DNA from: Diadophis punctatus similis
Taxonomy: Eukaryota > Chordata > Lepidosauria > Squamata > Dipsadidae
DNA: 64,000 nucleotides
NCBI GenBank assembly: GCA_023053685.1
Contig: JALIGW010000004.1
Location: 86,589,749 to 86,653,748, forward strand
Reading direction: 5' to 3'
The stretch's first letter is position 1. Each line of letters begins with the position of its first letter. This document shows, in pieces, positions 1-49,119 of this stretch. The notes beneath the pieces are model-generated. The model was not told where the DNA came from and searched no databases. It saw nothing but the letters and a program-made list of their open reading frames with translations. Both the position numbers and the translations under genes were made by a program.

Positions 1-1640
1 TTTCCTTTGCTTGAGAGGCAGAACATCTTGGTTTGAGGGTGCATAATGTCTCTTGGCATAGGAGCCATGGCAGGCTTGGCGCAAGAAGAGGAAAAACCCA
101 AAGTAGATGGGGCCAATTTATTTTTATTTTTTTAAAATATAATTATTGCTTTTTTTAAATTTTCATAACTTTGCTGGGGATTGGGAAGTCGCCATTGGGA
201 AAAAAATAGGCCACAGCTCTTTTCCTTATCTATCTATGGGCTATTATGAAATTGAATGGGTTTTTTTTAAAGGAAAATACACTGTGCTACTTCCTTCCCT
301 GTTTAAAGATGATGGAATAACAAATAGGAAAGAAAAACTTTTGGATTTTTTCATTTTTGTTGCTGGAGGGTGGGTGGGTTAAAGAGTATAAAAAAATGGG
401 TATCTTAGTGTAAAGTCATGGAACAATCTTTCAGTATTTCTCTATATCTTAAATGTGAGCCAGTCTCTGACTGTAGTTGCAGGAGAATGTATTTATTATT
501 CTGCACCCATAAGAAATTTATATAGCGTTTTCCCAGATTAAAGTGTCGTAACAAAGAAAGTTTTCAAACAGAAAACACTATCCATTTTTCCATGTATTTT
601 GCTTATTACCTTCAGTTTCTATCCACAAGAAATATACTGGGTCAGTTATCTTCATCCTGCCAATCATCATTTTCACCGTTTGCGGCAGACAATCCAAATA
701 CAACATTGATCTCCGGATACCCATAAAGGCTGGGTTTATAGGCATATTTATTACAAAGATTTACAATGACCATGAAACATTGTTAGGACTGTGTGTTTGC
801 CCAGTTAATTCAGAAGTGCACAACTATGGATGTGGCAACCTTCACGTGAAAGTATTGAACCAACCCAAACAGAGAAGGCCCAGACATGGATACACCCCTT
901 TGGCTTTTTTCTGAACATGTACAGCAAGTGTAAGGAATATTTATGATAGTTAAACTTTTCACACCAATGTGAGATGATTGAAGAACCTCATGGGAGGAGA
1001 TTTTATGAACAAAGAAATTTATAATTAGCAAGTATTTGGCCCTTCTTCAGTTCCAAAATATTCTCTGAATTTTTAAACTACAGTAGAAAAAGCATATGAA
1101 GAGTTAATCGTTATTCAGATTTTGTACTGTTTTTATTAAAGCCATTTAGATATTTGTACGAACATTTGTTTTAATCTGTGCTTAAATATTATTCCAACCA
1201 GAGAACCAGGACTACTAAAAAGAAAGTAACCCTCCTACTTACAAATAGTCATGAAGATACAGTTTTATATCACAATTTACGGCCTCAGCTTATGACTTTA
1301 TTATGTCAGGGTTCCAGAAAACACCCCCAATGAAATAAAACTCCGAGGCCAGAAGTTCCTAGAAGTTCCAATTTATTAGAGATGTCATGTTGGCACATCT
1401 GGGGAAACCCGAATCTGAAAGCTTCCAGGATTTCCCTACCCAGTTGAAAATTCACAACCCTGCCCCACACCCACAAGCTCATCACATGGTCCAATCCAAT
1501 CTTCACATCCAATCTTCACATTCAACTGCATTTGTCATTTGTCCTTGAGTAAAGAATTTTGTTATGAATAACTTTCTACCGCTCCAACAAAAAAACCCCT
1601 CCCAATTTCCCAGGCTTAAATATGTGGCAGATGAAGCAAA
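1..1640. other. PCLO intron sequence, no recognised element
   Basis: This AT-rich stretch precedes the first exon I can identify. I see no splice-flanked coding segment and no confident repeat. The stretch around 1300-1520 may be an old retroelement remnant, but I could not assign it. Confidence 0.5.
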
Positions 1641-1644
1641 CAGA

Positions 1645-2385
1645 AATTTATTTATTTTATTTATTTATTAATAATTCTTATAGGCTGCCCAACTCCCGTA
1701 GGACTCTGGGCGGCGTACAACATAGAAAAGAACAATTAGTTAAAAAAACATTAAGAAAATTAAAAATAGATTTAAAAATTAAAAATATTTCCAACATTCG
1801 TACATGGGGAGGCCATATCTCAATTCATTGGTCTCTAAACCCACGCCTGCGGGAAGAGCCATGTTTTCACGGCCTTACGGAAGGCCAGTAAGGTGGGGAT
1901 AACCCGGTTCTCTGGTGGTAGCTGGTTCCACAGAGACGGAGCTCCCACAGAGAAGGCTCTCCCCCGCGGTCCCGCAAACTGGCATTGCTTGGCTGACAGG
2001 ACCTGGAGGAGACCAACTCTGTGGGATCTAACCAGTCGTAGGGAGGAATGCGGTAGGATGCGGTCCCGAAGATATCCTGGCCCCAAGTCATGTAGGGCTT
2101 TAAAGGTTATAACCAACATCTTAAATTACTTCTGAAGACTAATGGGCAGCCAATGCAGCTGGCGGAAAATAGGTATTACGTGGGTGTATCTTGGTGCACC
2201 CACCACAGCACGCGCAGCTGCATTTTGCACCAGTTGCAGTCTCCTGACACTCTTCAAGGGTAGCCCCATGTAGAACGCATTACAGTAGTCCAGCCGGGAG
2301 GTGATGAGGGTGTGAGTGACTGTGAGCAAGGCCTCCCTCTCCAAGAAGGGTTGCAATTGGCACACAAGGCGAACCTGTGCAAATA
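1645..2385 (-). mobile_element. L2-like LINE, 3' fragment
   Basis: Read on the minus strand, this is the C-terminal end of an L2/CR1-type reverse transcriptase, with signatures such as SRLDYCNAFYMGLPLKS and LHWLPI. Stops and frame breaks follow. The 3' end has a GGCGG(C/T)(A/G)TACAA-type terminus and a (TTTA)n tail at about 1646-1672. The same family recurs at 29780-31640 and 51230-52195. It is 5'-truncated and not coding-competent. Confidence 0.85.
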
Positions 2386-2395
2386 ATGGCTTCCA

Positions 2396-2545
2396 GAACT
2401 GACAATTGAGCCTGGCAATTACAGTTGTAAGTTGTGTTAGTCAATATGTGGGCCATCCTATGACTGACATTATTGTATGACCATTTTTGTGGTGGTCATT
2501 AAGTGAACACCACAGTCATTAAGCAAAGCCACTGGCATCTGATGC
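2396..2545. mobile_element. Fragment of a MITE-like repeat related to 44420-44782
   Basis: It has the alternating phrases about T(T/C)AAG(T/C)GAA and TTATGACC seen in the longer copy at 44420-44782. I recognise this type as a common non-autonomous repeat of snake genomes but cannot name it safely. Confidence 0.4.
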
Positions 2546-2780
2546 TCAAACCATGAAACGGAGACCATCCCTTCCTTGGGATCAACATTACTGCGCACAA
2601 TTGCAGTGGACTAGCTAGCTCCCGTGCTGGGTGCAATTGCCAATACAAATAGTTGTACTTGCATGTGTTAAAAAGAGGCAGGGTGTATTTCCAGATGTAG
2701 TGTTTGCAAGACTAATGCTTTAATTCTAAAATAATGATATGTCTTATCTTTAATCCGCATTTGCATTTTGTATTCCCTAG

Positions 2781-35966
<33,186 letters not shown>

Positions 35967-38900
35967 GCAAAGAGGTCCTTGTTTGATGTCAGACCGATCA
36001 AGCTGGAAGAGTCTACTTGTGTGATTCCGGGACTCCACTTTGACGTTAGGCTTAGGTAGGTTTTGCCAAATATGAAACAAGTAACACATGTTCTGGGCTA
36101 CTTAGCATATTTTCATGAGGGCTAGTCCACTGGTTTTACTGTGTAAAAAGCAAGAACAAGACAGCCAAAGAAAAACATCACGCTTGGCTCAGATGATAAA
36201 ATAAGTACACTTGAATAATGACAATGAACTGAGGGTTCAGTGGTGTTAAAACCTTTGTAGCCGTGCAGTCAAGGAACGGTATGCCTGCGCTCAAAGGCAA
36301 TAGGAATGCAGAAACTCTGGCTGCGTTTGGAGGCAGACTGACTCCCAGAGAGCGGAACCTGGGTGTTTCTTGTGCCATCGGAAGGGGGGCCATTTTATGC
36401 AAAAGCACCTGGGGACTGCCTTCCTTCCTAGTCTCGCCTATCAGAAGATTATTCACCTCCGTTCTTCTGTACTTTTGAAGCGTTCAGAGTAAGACGGTGC
36501 CTCAGGGGCAAATGGCAGTATATTTTATTTTTACTTTAAATAGTAGCAATGTTTATATTTCTTTTCTTGGAGTACCAGTTCAGAGTAAAAATTTTAGTGT
36601 TTCTCCGTGAATAATGCAGAATCATGGTCTTAGAATATTAAGTCCAAAGGGAGGGAGAGAAATGGGGGGAGGGGAAAATCAGGATCTGTTGTACAGTTGC
36701 CACCATAGCATGAAATAAAACGTAGCCCTGAGTGTGTGGAAGAAGCCACCGTCCTCCCTGCCTTTCTCAGTCTCTTGTTTACAAATAATGGAGTCAATAA
36801 TTCAAAGGGCTTCTAAACAAATATGGCTATTGTTGTGTGTCACTGTCTGCCGGTCTTGCTGTTGTCGACTACAAGCAACCGAGACTCAGAAGGTCGGTAG
36901 TTGGAAGCAATCCATGGTTTAGATTCACTCACGGTGCCAGTGGTTCTCGGCTCATTCTGGAGTTATGATTTTTTTTAATGACTTCTAGAATGTGGTACCA
37001 TCCTCATTGGTTGGCATAGTGGCATATTACAGACTTCATCCCAAGCGCACACCTCCATTCGCAACGGCCATTCTGCTGAATAAAAGGAAAATGCAGAGAG
37101 AAGGTCTTGTAGGTCTCTGTGAGGCAAAGCCCACGTCTTAGTTCCAAAAAGATGGAGGTGTTTGTAGAGAGATCTAAGCCTGCAGCATTCATTACCACCC
37201 ACTGGGCATTTTGCAGAAGGAATACAAATGGATCTGCATATGGCTTCTGTGGACAAAACAGAATGAACTAAAACTAGCCTGTAGTGATGCTGATTGGCTT
37301 TCTCTTCTTATGATAGAATCTGTGCAAAAGCTGTGCAAAAGCTGATAGGCACAGCGAAGTAGCAATGGCAGTGATTAACTTACTATCTTTAAAGTTAAAA
37401 TATCTATAAAGTTAAAAATATAAATAAATTGAACATATTATTCTAAATATCTGTTTAATTTAATTTAATCAGTGAACATTTTTCAGGAGCTACAGAGGCT
37501 AGAAAATAAATGCAGGAAAGAAAATATTGAAATTATAGTTTATGTTTTAATAAAGAAACATTTCATGAGCCAATAAAAAACCAAGAAAGGGTTCACAGTC
37601 CCAATTTTGTTTTTAGCCATTATTTATATCTAATCCTGTGTCTGTAATGAACGGGGAGCAATAGGGTATATGAACGTATGCGACCAGCCAATGTTCTGAC
37701 TTAACTTTCAATCATCTCCAGATAATTATACCTATTTTAATTCTATCCTTGAGGATAGCTGGCATGCAGATAGCTTCAAATCATACAGAAATGATTTAAT
37801 ATTGCAGCCTATGGGTATCACAAGAGAAGGAGAGCAAATGCCTTACATAGACTGGAACTATACCTCTGAAACAGTTTTTGAAGCAGCCGTTCCCTCATTC
37901 GGTGTCAGGTGTCTAGGGGGTGTGTGAGTGAGTCTTAAATTATGAGATGTGCAATTTGTGCAAATGAATGACAATTTTGTTCTTCTCAATGTTTATAACA
38001 AAGACAATGACTCTTCCAGTGGTTGCCATGGAGATTTCAAGAACTAGGAAGCAACAATAGGAAGGCTTATAAATAAGCCTTTAATTACCACTCTTAATTG
38101 AGAAGGTTAGGCTGCTGTTACGGGTTGAGGAAGTCAAGAGCAAGAGACTATTTATGTGAATACCAATATTCATGTATTTGTTTTTTAAAAAAATTCTTAA
38201 TTCTGCTACCCTGGGTTAAATGTCCTTTGACCTCCAGATTTTTCAGCCACTGGCCTGCATGGGACCAAGCGACGCTGCTTGGGCCTGTCGTCATTGTGCC
38301 TGCTGTAACAGCCCTGCTTCAAGGAATGTGCCTGATTTGTGACAATTGGAGGGTTGTTAGGAAAAATGGTTTATTAAGGCTAGAATTTCTTTTCTCTTCA
38401 CATTCTTCAAATATAATTGAGTGCTACTGAAGATGTTGTCTATCAGCTGATCCCTCTTTTTACTGGTGCTGGGACTAGCAATTGCCTCCAAAGTGTTTCT
38501 TGGGATCAGATATCTGGATTGTATTAGAATCATTCTATGCAACGGAGTAACCCATTTAATGCAGTTTCCTTTTTATTAATGAAGACAAAAAAATAGCATT
38601 ATGGCAATTATTTTTTTATCAGAGAAAAATCACAGAACCTTATTATTTAAGAAAATGTGTAGATATTTCAGTCGTTTTCCTGTTGATAGGGTGGGGAGAA
38701 ATTGTGTTATATTTATTTCTTACATCAGGCAAAAGCAAAACTTCTTATCTGAGAGTGAAGTTTCTCCTAATATGGATTTCTTGGGAAATATGTCTTGTTG
38801 GTGGCACAATTAACTTTATTGTATATCACGTGACTCTGCTGAGCTGAAGGTAAAAATAGTGTTGTGCAAGAAGTCTTGTTCAGGAGGAAAAAAAACTTGA

Positions 38901-39040
38901 AGTATGAGTTAAAGCACAGAACGTGTATGTGTATTGACAAATGGTTCATTTCTGTGAAAGAATTATATATATATATATATGTATATATATATGTATATAC
39001 ATATACAAACTATATATATAGTTTGTATACTGTATGTATA

Positions 39041-39079
<39 letters not shown>

Positions 39080-39080
39080 C
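35967..39080 (+). other. PCLO: PCLO 3' UTR and downstream DNA
   Basis: No coding signal follows the stop. Candidate poly(A) signals on the + strand include AATAAA at 36714-36719 and one at 41937-41942; the true end of the UTR cannot be fixed from sequence alone. I see no recognised repeat before the (AT)n/(GT)n run at about 38963-39079. Confidence 0.5.
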
Positions 39081-39084
39081 TTCT

Positions 39085-40533
<1,449 letters not shown>

Positions 40534-42688
40534 CCCTTCATCTGCTTGAGTTTATGACCCAAAGTGTTTGAGTTCCTGTGATGAATGCTAAAATATCTTT
40601 TGTTATCCTAATTCTTTAAACTAAGGATGGTGTCCAGGAGCAACACAAATGCTATTTATTTTGTTCTACGTTCTGCTCTGCCTCCTCCCCTCTGAAAGAA
40701 CATCCGTCACAATTCTTCAATGCCTACCAGAACAAATAGGAGTACCTCATTGTGGGTGCATTGGAGACACCAGTAAAATTAAAATCCAGCTCCTTATTGT
40801 TACTTGAATTGTGTTTTCCTAAATGCCTATATCGTTTGTTTGGGGAGCAACATGGGGAGTGTGAATCTGTAGCTGGTAACCAGCTGATATGGCTTCTTTT
40901 TCTGAGGATGAAAAAGTCAACAGTAAACATCTCTTATATTGTATGCAAACTAGTGTGCTTGATATAGAACTATTCAGAATTTCCATTTCTAAATATTCCA
41001 TATAGATTTTAATGGTATTTTTTTTAACCTTTTATTTAAATCATACCTGATAATTAAATATTCAAGTTATAGGCCATTCTACATATGAACCTATGCCTCT
41101 ATCAGTGAGGGAGAAAAGTAAACAAAATAGTAGCCTCTTTCGGGTGAAGAAGACATTGAAGGAAAATTGAGTGTGTAATTCTGGACAAGATCCTGAATTA
41201 GAAATTGCTGCTAGACTAAAATAATATCTGGATACTCTCTTCAAATTTTAACTTGTTTACTGGTGGTTCTTTTTACTTATTTGCTTATTTATTTCTGCAA
41301 AATCACATATCCTAATGTTTTTTAAAAAACATATACTTGTATATTTATATATCATCAACTTGAACAACTCTGAAGAAAGCTGTTTCCTTAATACGTTATC
41401 ATTTTGTAAATATACATTTTTGTATTGAGAAACACGGCTGAGTTTAGATTCCAGGCCTCACTTGTTATTTTAGCATGTCATTGTCAATACAAGTTGGATG
41501 CATTTTGTAAAAATGTGAGCGCTCAGCAGTGACAACTGACCTCAATGCCACCCTTCCGTTAGACAAAATTCATAACTTACTGTATACTTGGAGTACTAAT
41601 GAAAAGAATAATGATAACAGGAGGACCAAAGGCACACCCATCTTATAATAGTTTTTGAAGAGATGTAATATTTCCCCAATGAACGTTGCATGCTTCTGAG
41701 GTGTTCTGTTAAATTTTGTTTTTTGTTTCTGCCTTCCAATCCTCCAAGAAAAAGAAACCTTTCAAATTATTTCATCAACATCTGCAAGAATGTCCAAAAG
41801 AAGAAAGAAAGGCTTTTAAATCAGTGCTCAGACTGTCTCTAAAATCCATGTCATGGTTTAGTGATTGTGTAAAGGATGTATCTTGAAAACTCATGTAAAA
41901 ATGTGTTGTTCAAAGGCTGTTAAACCCAGCCTGGCGAATAAATATTTCAAAATATACACATACACACACCCCTTCCCACCCCCTTCTCATGGCCTTCTCT
42001 TTCTGCACTGAATAAACAACAAAAAATAATTAATGGAACAAGAAAGAAAAGAACATTGAAAGTAGCATGTCAGTTTTGGCTCTGTTGAAATAAGAGCACT
42101 CCAGGAGACTTTGGGGCCGCTGCAGGTTGTTGTCTTCAGTAAGGATTGGTTCCTTAGTGCACCTGCTGGAAAGGGCTGCGTAGGAAACAATAACACTAAA
42201 CAATAACAGTTTATTGATTAGTCAGGAATTGTAAAGGATTATTTCTGAGTCCCATTATTAAGAAGGATTTTTTAAATTGAGCAATATTTTATTGCAATGA
42301 TAGTAAAGTGCTGCAGACGTGGATATCAAGCAAGTGGATAGAGTTGTGAAATGCCAACATGTCTCCTGCTCCTCCTGCCTGATGCCCAACTGACATCATT
42401 CTAAAGAGCTGATTTGTGGAGAGAGAGAGAGAGAGATCCTCAATCCATGAAAGAGTTTGTATCTTTATCAAGATAAAAGTAGAATTCCTTTCAACTGATG
42501 CAACCATGTACTTCCATAAGTAAACATCATGTTCCTTGAAGTTATTTTTGCTTTGGAAAACACAAATGTTTCTTTTTTGGTCAAGCTAATAGCGATGCTA
42601 GTGGCTGTCCCAAAAGTGTGCTTAGGTGAAAGTTCTTATGATGCCCCATTTCCGTTTGGCTTCTGGATTAGCACTGAATTACCTTTAT
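40534..42688. other. Intergenic or distal PCLO 3' UTR
   Basis: AT-rich, with no recognised repeat or coding exon. AATAAA at 41937-41942 is followed by an A/T-rich stretch and could be a distal PCLO poly(A) signal. Confidence 0.4.
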
Positions 42689-43020
42689 AGGCTCTCCAAA
42701 TTTATCCGAAATTTTTGTTTTTGAGCCCAAATTCATGGAGCCCTTACCATTTTTGACTTCTCCATTTCCAACGGGGTTTTCCTATGCAATGTGCCTAGGG
42801 TTTCTTGGGAGACAGAGTGGAAAGCTGTCCACTAGGCATAAAGAGGCTCTCCAAACTGAATTGTGATGTTGGTTTTTGGACCAAACCTCATGGGGGCCTA
42901 ACCCTAGATAACTTTTCCAATGGGGCTTTCTCGTGCAATTTTTTGTCTAGAATTTCTAGGGAGGCCTATTGTAAAGCAAACAGATCTACTAGGCATAAAG
43001 ACGCTGTTTAAACTGAACTG
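42689..43020. repeat. Divergent tandem repeat, about 156-bp unit
   Basis: Unit 1 starts AGGCTCTCCAAA at 42689, unit 2 starts AGGCTCTCCAAACTG at 42844, and a third truncated unit starts ACGCTGTTTAAACTG at 43001. Units 1 and 2 both end in CTAGGCATAAAG or a close form. A (GA)n tract cuts off unit 3. Confidence 0.75.
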
Positions 43021-43034
43021 TCCTGGGGGGGGGG

Positions 43035-43150
<116 letters not shown>

Positions 43151-43698
43151 GAGAATGTGGAGGTGTGAGGGTAAGCGTGTGAGGATGTGAGAGAGAGTGA
43201 GAGAGTGATGGAGCAAATTCTTCTCCCTCTGCAGTCAGAATCTCAAAGCTGATGCGAGTTTTGGGGATGGAGACTGTTCAGGATCAAACAAAAGTAGAAG
43301 CCCACACAACACAAATGGCAAAGAGGCAGAAGGATGGTTGACGTCTCTTCCTTGTGGACTTTGCCATCAGCTCCTAGAGTTCCCTACCTCCCCTCCCCCC
43401 CTCTCAGTGGCTGACAATTCTGGGGGATTCTTTCCAGACACTTTTGGTGTAGCTGAAGCTGACGGGGTAGATCCTTTGACCCCGTTTTACTGGTTCCTTT
43501 GTGTCTTCTATTAACAATCGGGTGCTTTGAGACCAGCTGGTGAAAAAGTTGTTAGAAATATGCAAAACAATAACGGGGAAACTGAAGGATAGGTACAAAT
43601 GCCGTAAATGTATTGTGGTGGCAGACCTTTTGGCCCGGATAACCTGGGCAGTGATTTGGGGGAGGGGCATTTTGCAGGACCAGTAGCTGCCGTGAGCT

Positions 43699-43835
43699 GT
43701 GGCACCCATGCAGATGGCTTAGATGTGCTGCACTGATGCAATTACAGTGCAGTTGCACTGATGGCACCCACACAGATGGCTTAGATGTGCTGCACTGCAG
43801 CAATTAGATGTGCTGCACTGATGCAATTACAGAAA
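43699..43835. repeat. Short tandem repeat, about 60-bp unit
   Basis: GGCACCCA(C/T), then CAGATGGCTTAGATGTGC, TGCACTGATGCAATTACAG and a partial third copy recur in tandem. The second unit is rearranged. Confidence 0.75.
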
Positions 43836-44419
43836 GAGGCAAATGCTGCCACAGAAAGTGACGGTGGAACAGAGGAAAGCGAAAGAGGTGGAAAAGCTTA
43901 AGGATTATGAACTTTGCAGGGGCTTAACATGGCTTTTATAAGTGAGCAACTTCTATTCCCAAAGTAAGGAGGATACCTTACTCCCCTGCTGTTTTGCAGC
44001 CACCTCTCCCATAGTCTTTTCTCCTCTTTTGCCCCCACAATCTGGAATCTAGATAATTCAGAAAAGAAATTCAGAATTAAAGGAAATGCCGATCACTTGT
44101 ACCTAACTGGAATTGTGGTTTTACACAAAGATGTCAATGTGGCAGTGTAGAAGGAGGTAAGGGGATGAGAAAGCAGGCTGAGTTCTATCATGCATGCTAT
44201 GCCTTCTTCAAGGGCTGAAACTCAGCAGGCCTCGCCTGCGTGTAGCCCATGCATTGCTCTGAAACCTTTGACAAGCTCTGGCAAGAGCCCCCATTGGAAT
44301 GGGCGGCGGAGGAGGAGGAGGCAAGGTCAGGGGCTCAGGAAGGCCGGGCCTGGCTCTAGCTTGGTTCTTTTGGAAGGGATGCATAGGAAGGTCCTGACCA
44401 TCTGCAGAAGAGTTACCAG

Positions 44420-44782
44420 AAATGGTGTCATTGTCTGCAATCACTCAGGAGTTAAGAAACTACATAGACTGATTTTAGAAGCCAGTATTTCTGTTCGTTA
44501 TTAAGTGGGTTTTGCCCCATTTTGTTAATAAGTGCACTTGTTCATTTAGTAACAGTGTTGTTAAGTGAATTTGCTTCCCCTTTTACTTTCCTTGCCAGAA
44601 AGTCACAAAAGGTGATCACATAAATATGCCACTTGCCAAGCGTCCCAATTTTGATCATGTGACCACTGGGACGCTGCAACGGTCTTGTGTGTGAAAAAAG
44701 GTCTTCAGTTACTATTTTCAGTGCCATTGTAACTTTTAACTGTCACTAAACAAATGGTTGTAAGTCGAGGAATGCCTATATT
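44420..44782. mobile_element. MITE-like non-autonomous repeat
   Basis: It contains the phrases TTAAGTGAATTTGCTTCCCC, GGTGATCACATAAATATG and TTTTGATCATGTGACCA, and ends GGTTGTAAGTCGAGGAATGC. The terminal complement resembles CAGGTAGTCCTCGACTTAC elements common in snakes. Left boundary approximate. Confidence 0.5.
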
Positions 44783-45260
44783 GGACAGCACCGCCACTCT
44801 ATGCTCCTCTTCAGGGGACGAGCGGTTTCGTTCCGCCTTCTCTGCACGGCTTCAACTGTTCCAGTCCTTTCTGAGAGACCTTCCCGACATGGGCGACTTC
44901 CTGTCCGCTCTCCGCTACCGTCTCACAGTGCCTTTGGAAAGCGACCTTCTCGTCATAGACATCTTTCTGTCCTTCGGCCTGAGTTATCCCCAACTTCCTT
45001 TCGCAGCGACCTTCTAGGTATGGCCGACTTCCTGTCCGACCTCCGTGTCCGTCCCCCCAGTGCCTTTGTAAAAAAAATATGACCTTTCTGTCATGGCCGA
45101 CTTCCTGTCCGTCCCACTCAGTTATTCCCCCAGCTTCCTTTAGCAGTTACTTTTTCGGCATGACTGACTTCCTGTCCGACCTCCGCGGCCGTCCCCCCAG
45201 TGACTTTGAAAAGCGACCTTTTCATCATAGCCGAGTTCCTGTCCTTCCGCCTTAGCCTCC
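44783..45260 (+). repeat. GC-rich array of CGACTTCCTG-type modules
   Basis: After CACCGCCACTCTATGCTCCT, modules of about 70-77 bp repeat the core G(G/C)CGACTTCCTGTCCG; GACTTCC starts at about 44895, 45026, 45099 and 45176. Each core is followed by CCCCCAGTG(C/A)CTTT-type sequence. Related blocks lie at 53150-53490, 61910-62245 and 63530-64000. Open frames are not conserved between modules. Confidence 0.7.
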
Positions 45261-45990
45261 GGTTCCTTGCCCCGCTTACTTTCCATTTGCAGCATAGTCC
45301 ACCGTTTTTTCCGGTTCTCCTTTCTGCTGGAGTGCAGGTCTACTGGCAAGGCCGCAAGAAGGGAAAAAGAAGCCTGGCAATGCTGGAAGTGAGCCTGGCC
45401 AGCCCCGCATTTCCTGACTCCCGAGCAGCCGTGGTCGAAACAGCCCCTGAAATCTGTGTTGGAGAGAAAGATACCGGTTTTTTTTTTCATTACCTAGTTA
45501 GCGGGGATCTCCGCCGCCGCCGCCGCCGCCACCCCACCACCAACCTGGCCACTCATTTGCCTCTCGCCCATAACCTGGCTGCCCCCTTGTTCCTGGACTT
45601 TCGTTGCATCTGTAAGGAAGCGGCTGAGAACCGGTGGTGGTGGTGGCGCCACCAGAGTTTGGGAGGCCGTGTCTCTTTGCATTCTTTCCCTTTCAGCTTT
45701 AGAAAAATGAGGGGCCAAATGATATAAAGTTCGCTTATTTCAATCGCACACTTCAGGGTTGTTTCTGCAGGCTCGGCCGCGGCTTCTGCAGTGCTGCGAA
45801 AGCCCTCTGATTCCTTTTTAGAGCCGGGGCGGGCGGTGTACGTGCAGGGCATTTGGGGTGCGGATCGGGAAGGGGGTTCCATCCAGTCTCGGGTGGGGTC
45901 TCCTCGAGGGCTGCCAAGTAAGGCTGCTGTCGTTTCGTGGTGTTTTTCCAGCGGCCGACTTTCAGATATAGAAGAATGAGTCGTATTGCG
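45260..45990. other. GC-rich, CpG-rich segment with (CCG)n
   Basis: It contains (CCG)n at about 45511-45531, (GGT)n near 45634 and a GC-rich stretch to about 45960. Open frames on both strands are long but low-complexity and without recognisable domains. It could be a promoter-type CpG island or part of the repeat mosaic; I cannot tell which. Confidence 0.4.
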
Positions 45991-46301
45991 CTTCTTCTCT
46001 GTATTAGGTCTTAATGGGTTCCGTTTAAAAGTACACCCCCACCCCCACCCCGTCACCCAAACCTGTTTAGGCCAAGTTTTTTTATTCAACAATATTTTTG
46101 TTTGACCTGTCCTGCTATTTCTTTAATGAGATTGTATTTCATGGTTCTAAACCGTATTTCTCAGAAATATCTATATATTAATACATGTTAAATGTATCAC
46201 TTGAAAAAAAATGTACATACTTATTAATAAATATAAATTAATATAAAAATAAATATATATTATTTTGAAAATGTATATATTGTTTCCATGAAGTGGTGCA
46301 G

Positions 46302-46535
46302 TGATGAGCTGAAGTGGTGCAGTGGTTAAATGCAGCCATTGCAGGCTGACTGCTAGTTCAACAGTTCACCTGTTCAAATCTCACTAGGCTCAAGGTTGAC
46401 TCAGCCTTCCATCCTTCCGAGGTGGGTAAAATGAGGACCCAGATTGTTGGGGGCAATATGCTGAACTCTGTAAACCGCTTAGAGAGGGCTGTAAAGCTCT
46501 ATGAAGCGGTATATAAGAAAAGTGCTATAGTGCTA
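46302..46535 (+). mobile_element. tRNA-derived squamate SINE
   Basis: Same family as 3191-3439: GGTGCAGTGGTTAAATGCAG, GTTCAAATCTCAC, GGTAAAATGAGGACCCAG and GAAGCGGTATATAAG in order. A partial second 5' end (AAGTGGTGCAGTG) lies just before it at about 46290. Confidence 0.75.
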
Positions 46536-46594
46536 TTACCTTATGGGTTTATTATTTAAGTATAGATAAAATGGATGAGACAAGAAGTTGGAGC

Positions 46595-46660
46595 TAATGA
46601 AATTTATTTATTCATTTATTAGATTTGTTTGCCGCCCATCTCACTTTGTAGACCTTTGTC
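46595..46660. mobile_element. Short LINE tail
   Basis: TTTATTTATTCATTTATTAG followed by GCCGCCCATCTCAC resembles the reverse complement of an L2/CR1-type 3' end. Only the tip is present. Confidence 0.45.
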
Positions 46661-47299
46661 CAGGTCATCAGGGTTAGGAAGGGCAGGAGATTCCTTCCTT
46701 TTCTCTCCAGATTTCTGGAAACAGACTGCCCACTGCCCAGATGTACAAGAAGGAAAAGTGGGTCTCTCCAGACAACATGATAATTGAGTATTTGTAGAGT
46801 CTGGCTTGCAATCTGCTAATTTCCCCCAGTCACAGCTGCATTCACTGGTCTAGGGCCAGTGTGGGCCAGGCAGAAGGGCCTGCATAATCCTATAAAGGCC
46901 TGCTGGCTGAGAGCTTCAGTCTTTTGGGAAAAGCAGTGGAGAAAGGAGGATGTGCTCCCCTGGGCTTACTGACTAGAGCACCAACGGATGGGTGCTCTGC
47001 CCCACTGGCTGTTACAAAGGAATTCAGGAAAACAGATAAATTGTCCTTGAGATTTGGGGGGTTTGGGGCCAGTTTCACTGAGGTTTAGGTTTTTCATTTT
47101 AGAGAGATGGGGAGGTTGGGAGCCAAAGAGAAGGCAGCCATAGGCAGTTGGAGATATGGTAGGAGGTGAACAGAAAAGACTTGGTTGGGAATGTACTAGA
47201 TGGATGATTGCCGATGTCTCTCTAAAGATTATGGTCTTGGTGGGAGATAGCTGGATGAACCTTTTGAAGTGTTCCTATGACCAGAACCGGCTGGTCTAT

Positions 47300-47300
<1 letters not shown>
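46660..47300. repeat. Low-copy duplication, copy 1 (copy 2 at 56345-56960)
   Basis: Long collinear similarity to 56345-56960: shared runs include AGTCACAGCTGCATTCACTG, CTGGCTGAGAGCTTCAG, TTGGGAAAAGCAGTGGAGAA and TTATGGTCTTGGTGGGAGAT. The encoded peptides are not recognised and the frames are not well conserved. Confidence 0.8.

Positions 47301-49119
<1,819 letters not shown>

Noticed and set aside
45200..45727. 175-codon frame over the CpG-rich segment
   Set aside because: Low-complexity translation of (CCG)n and (GGT)n, without a domain or splice support.
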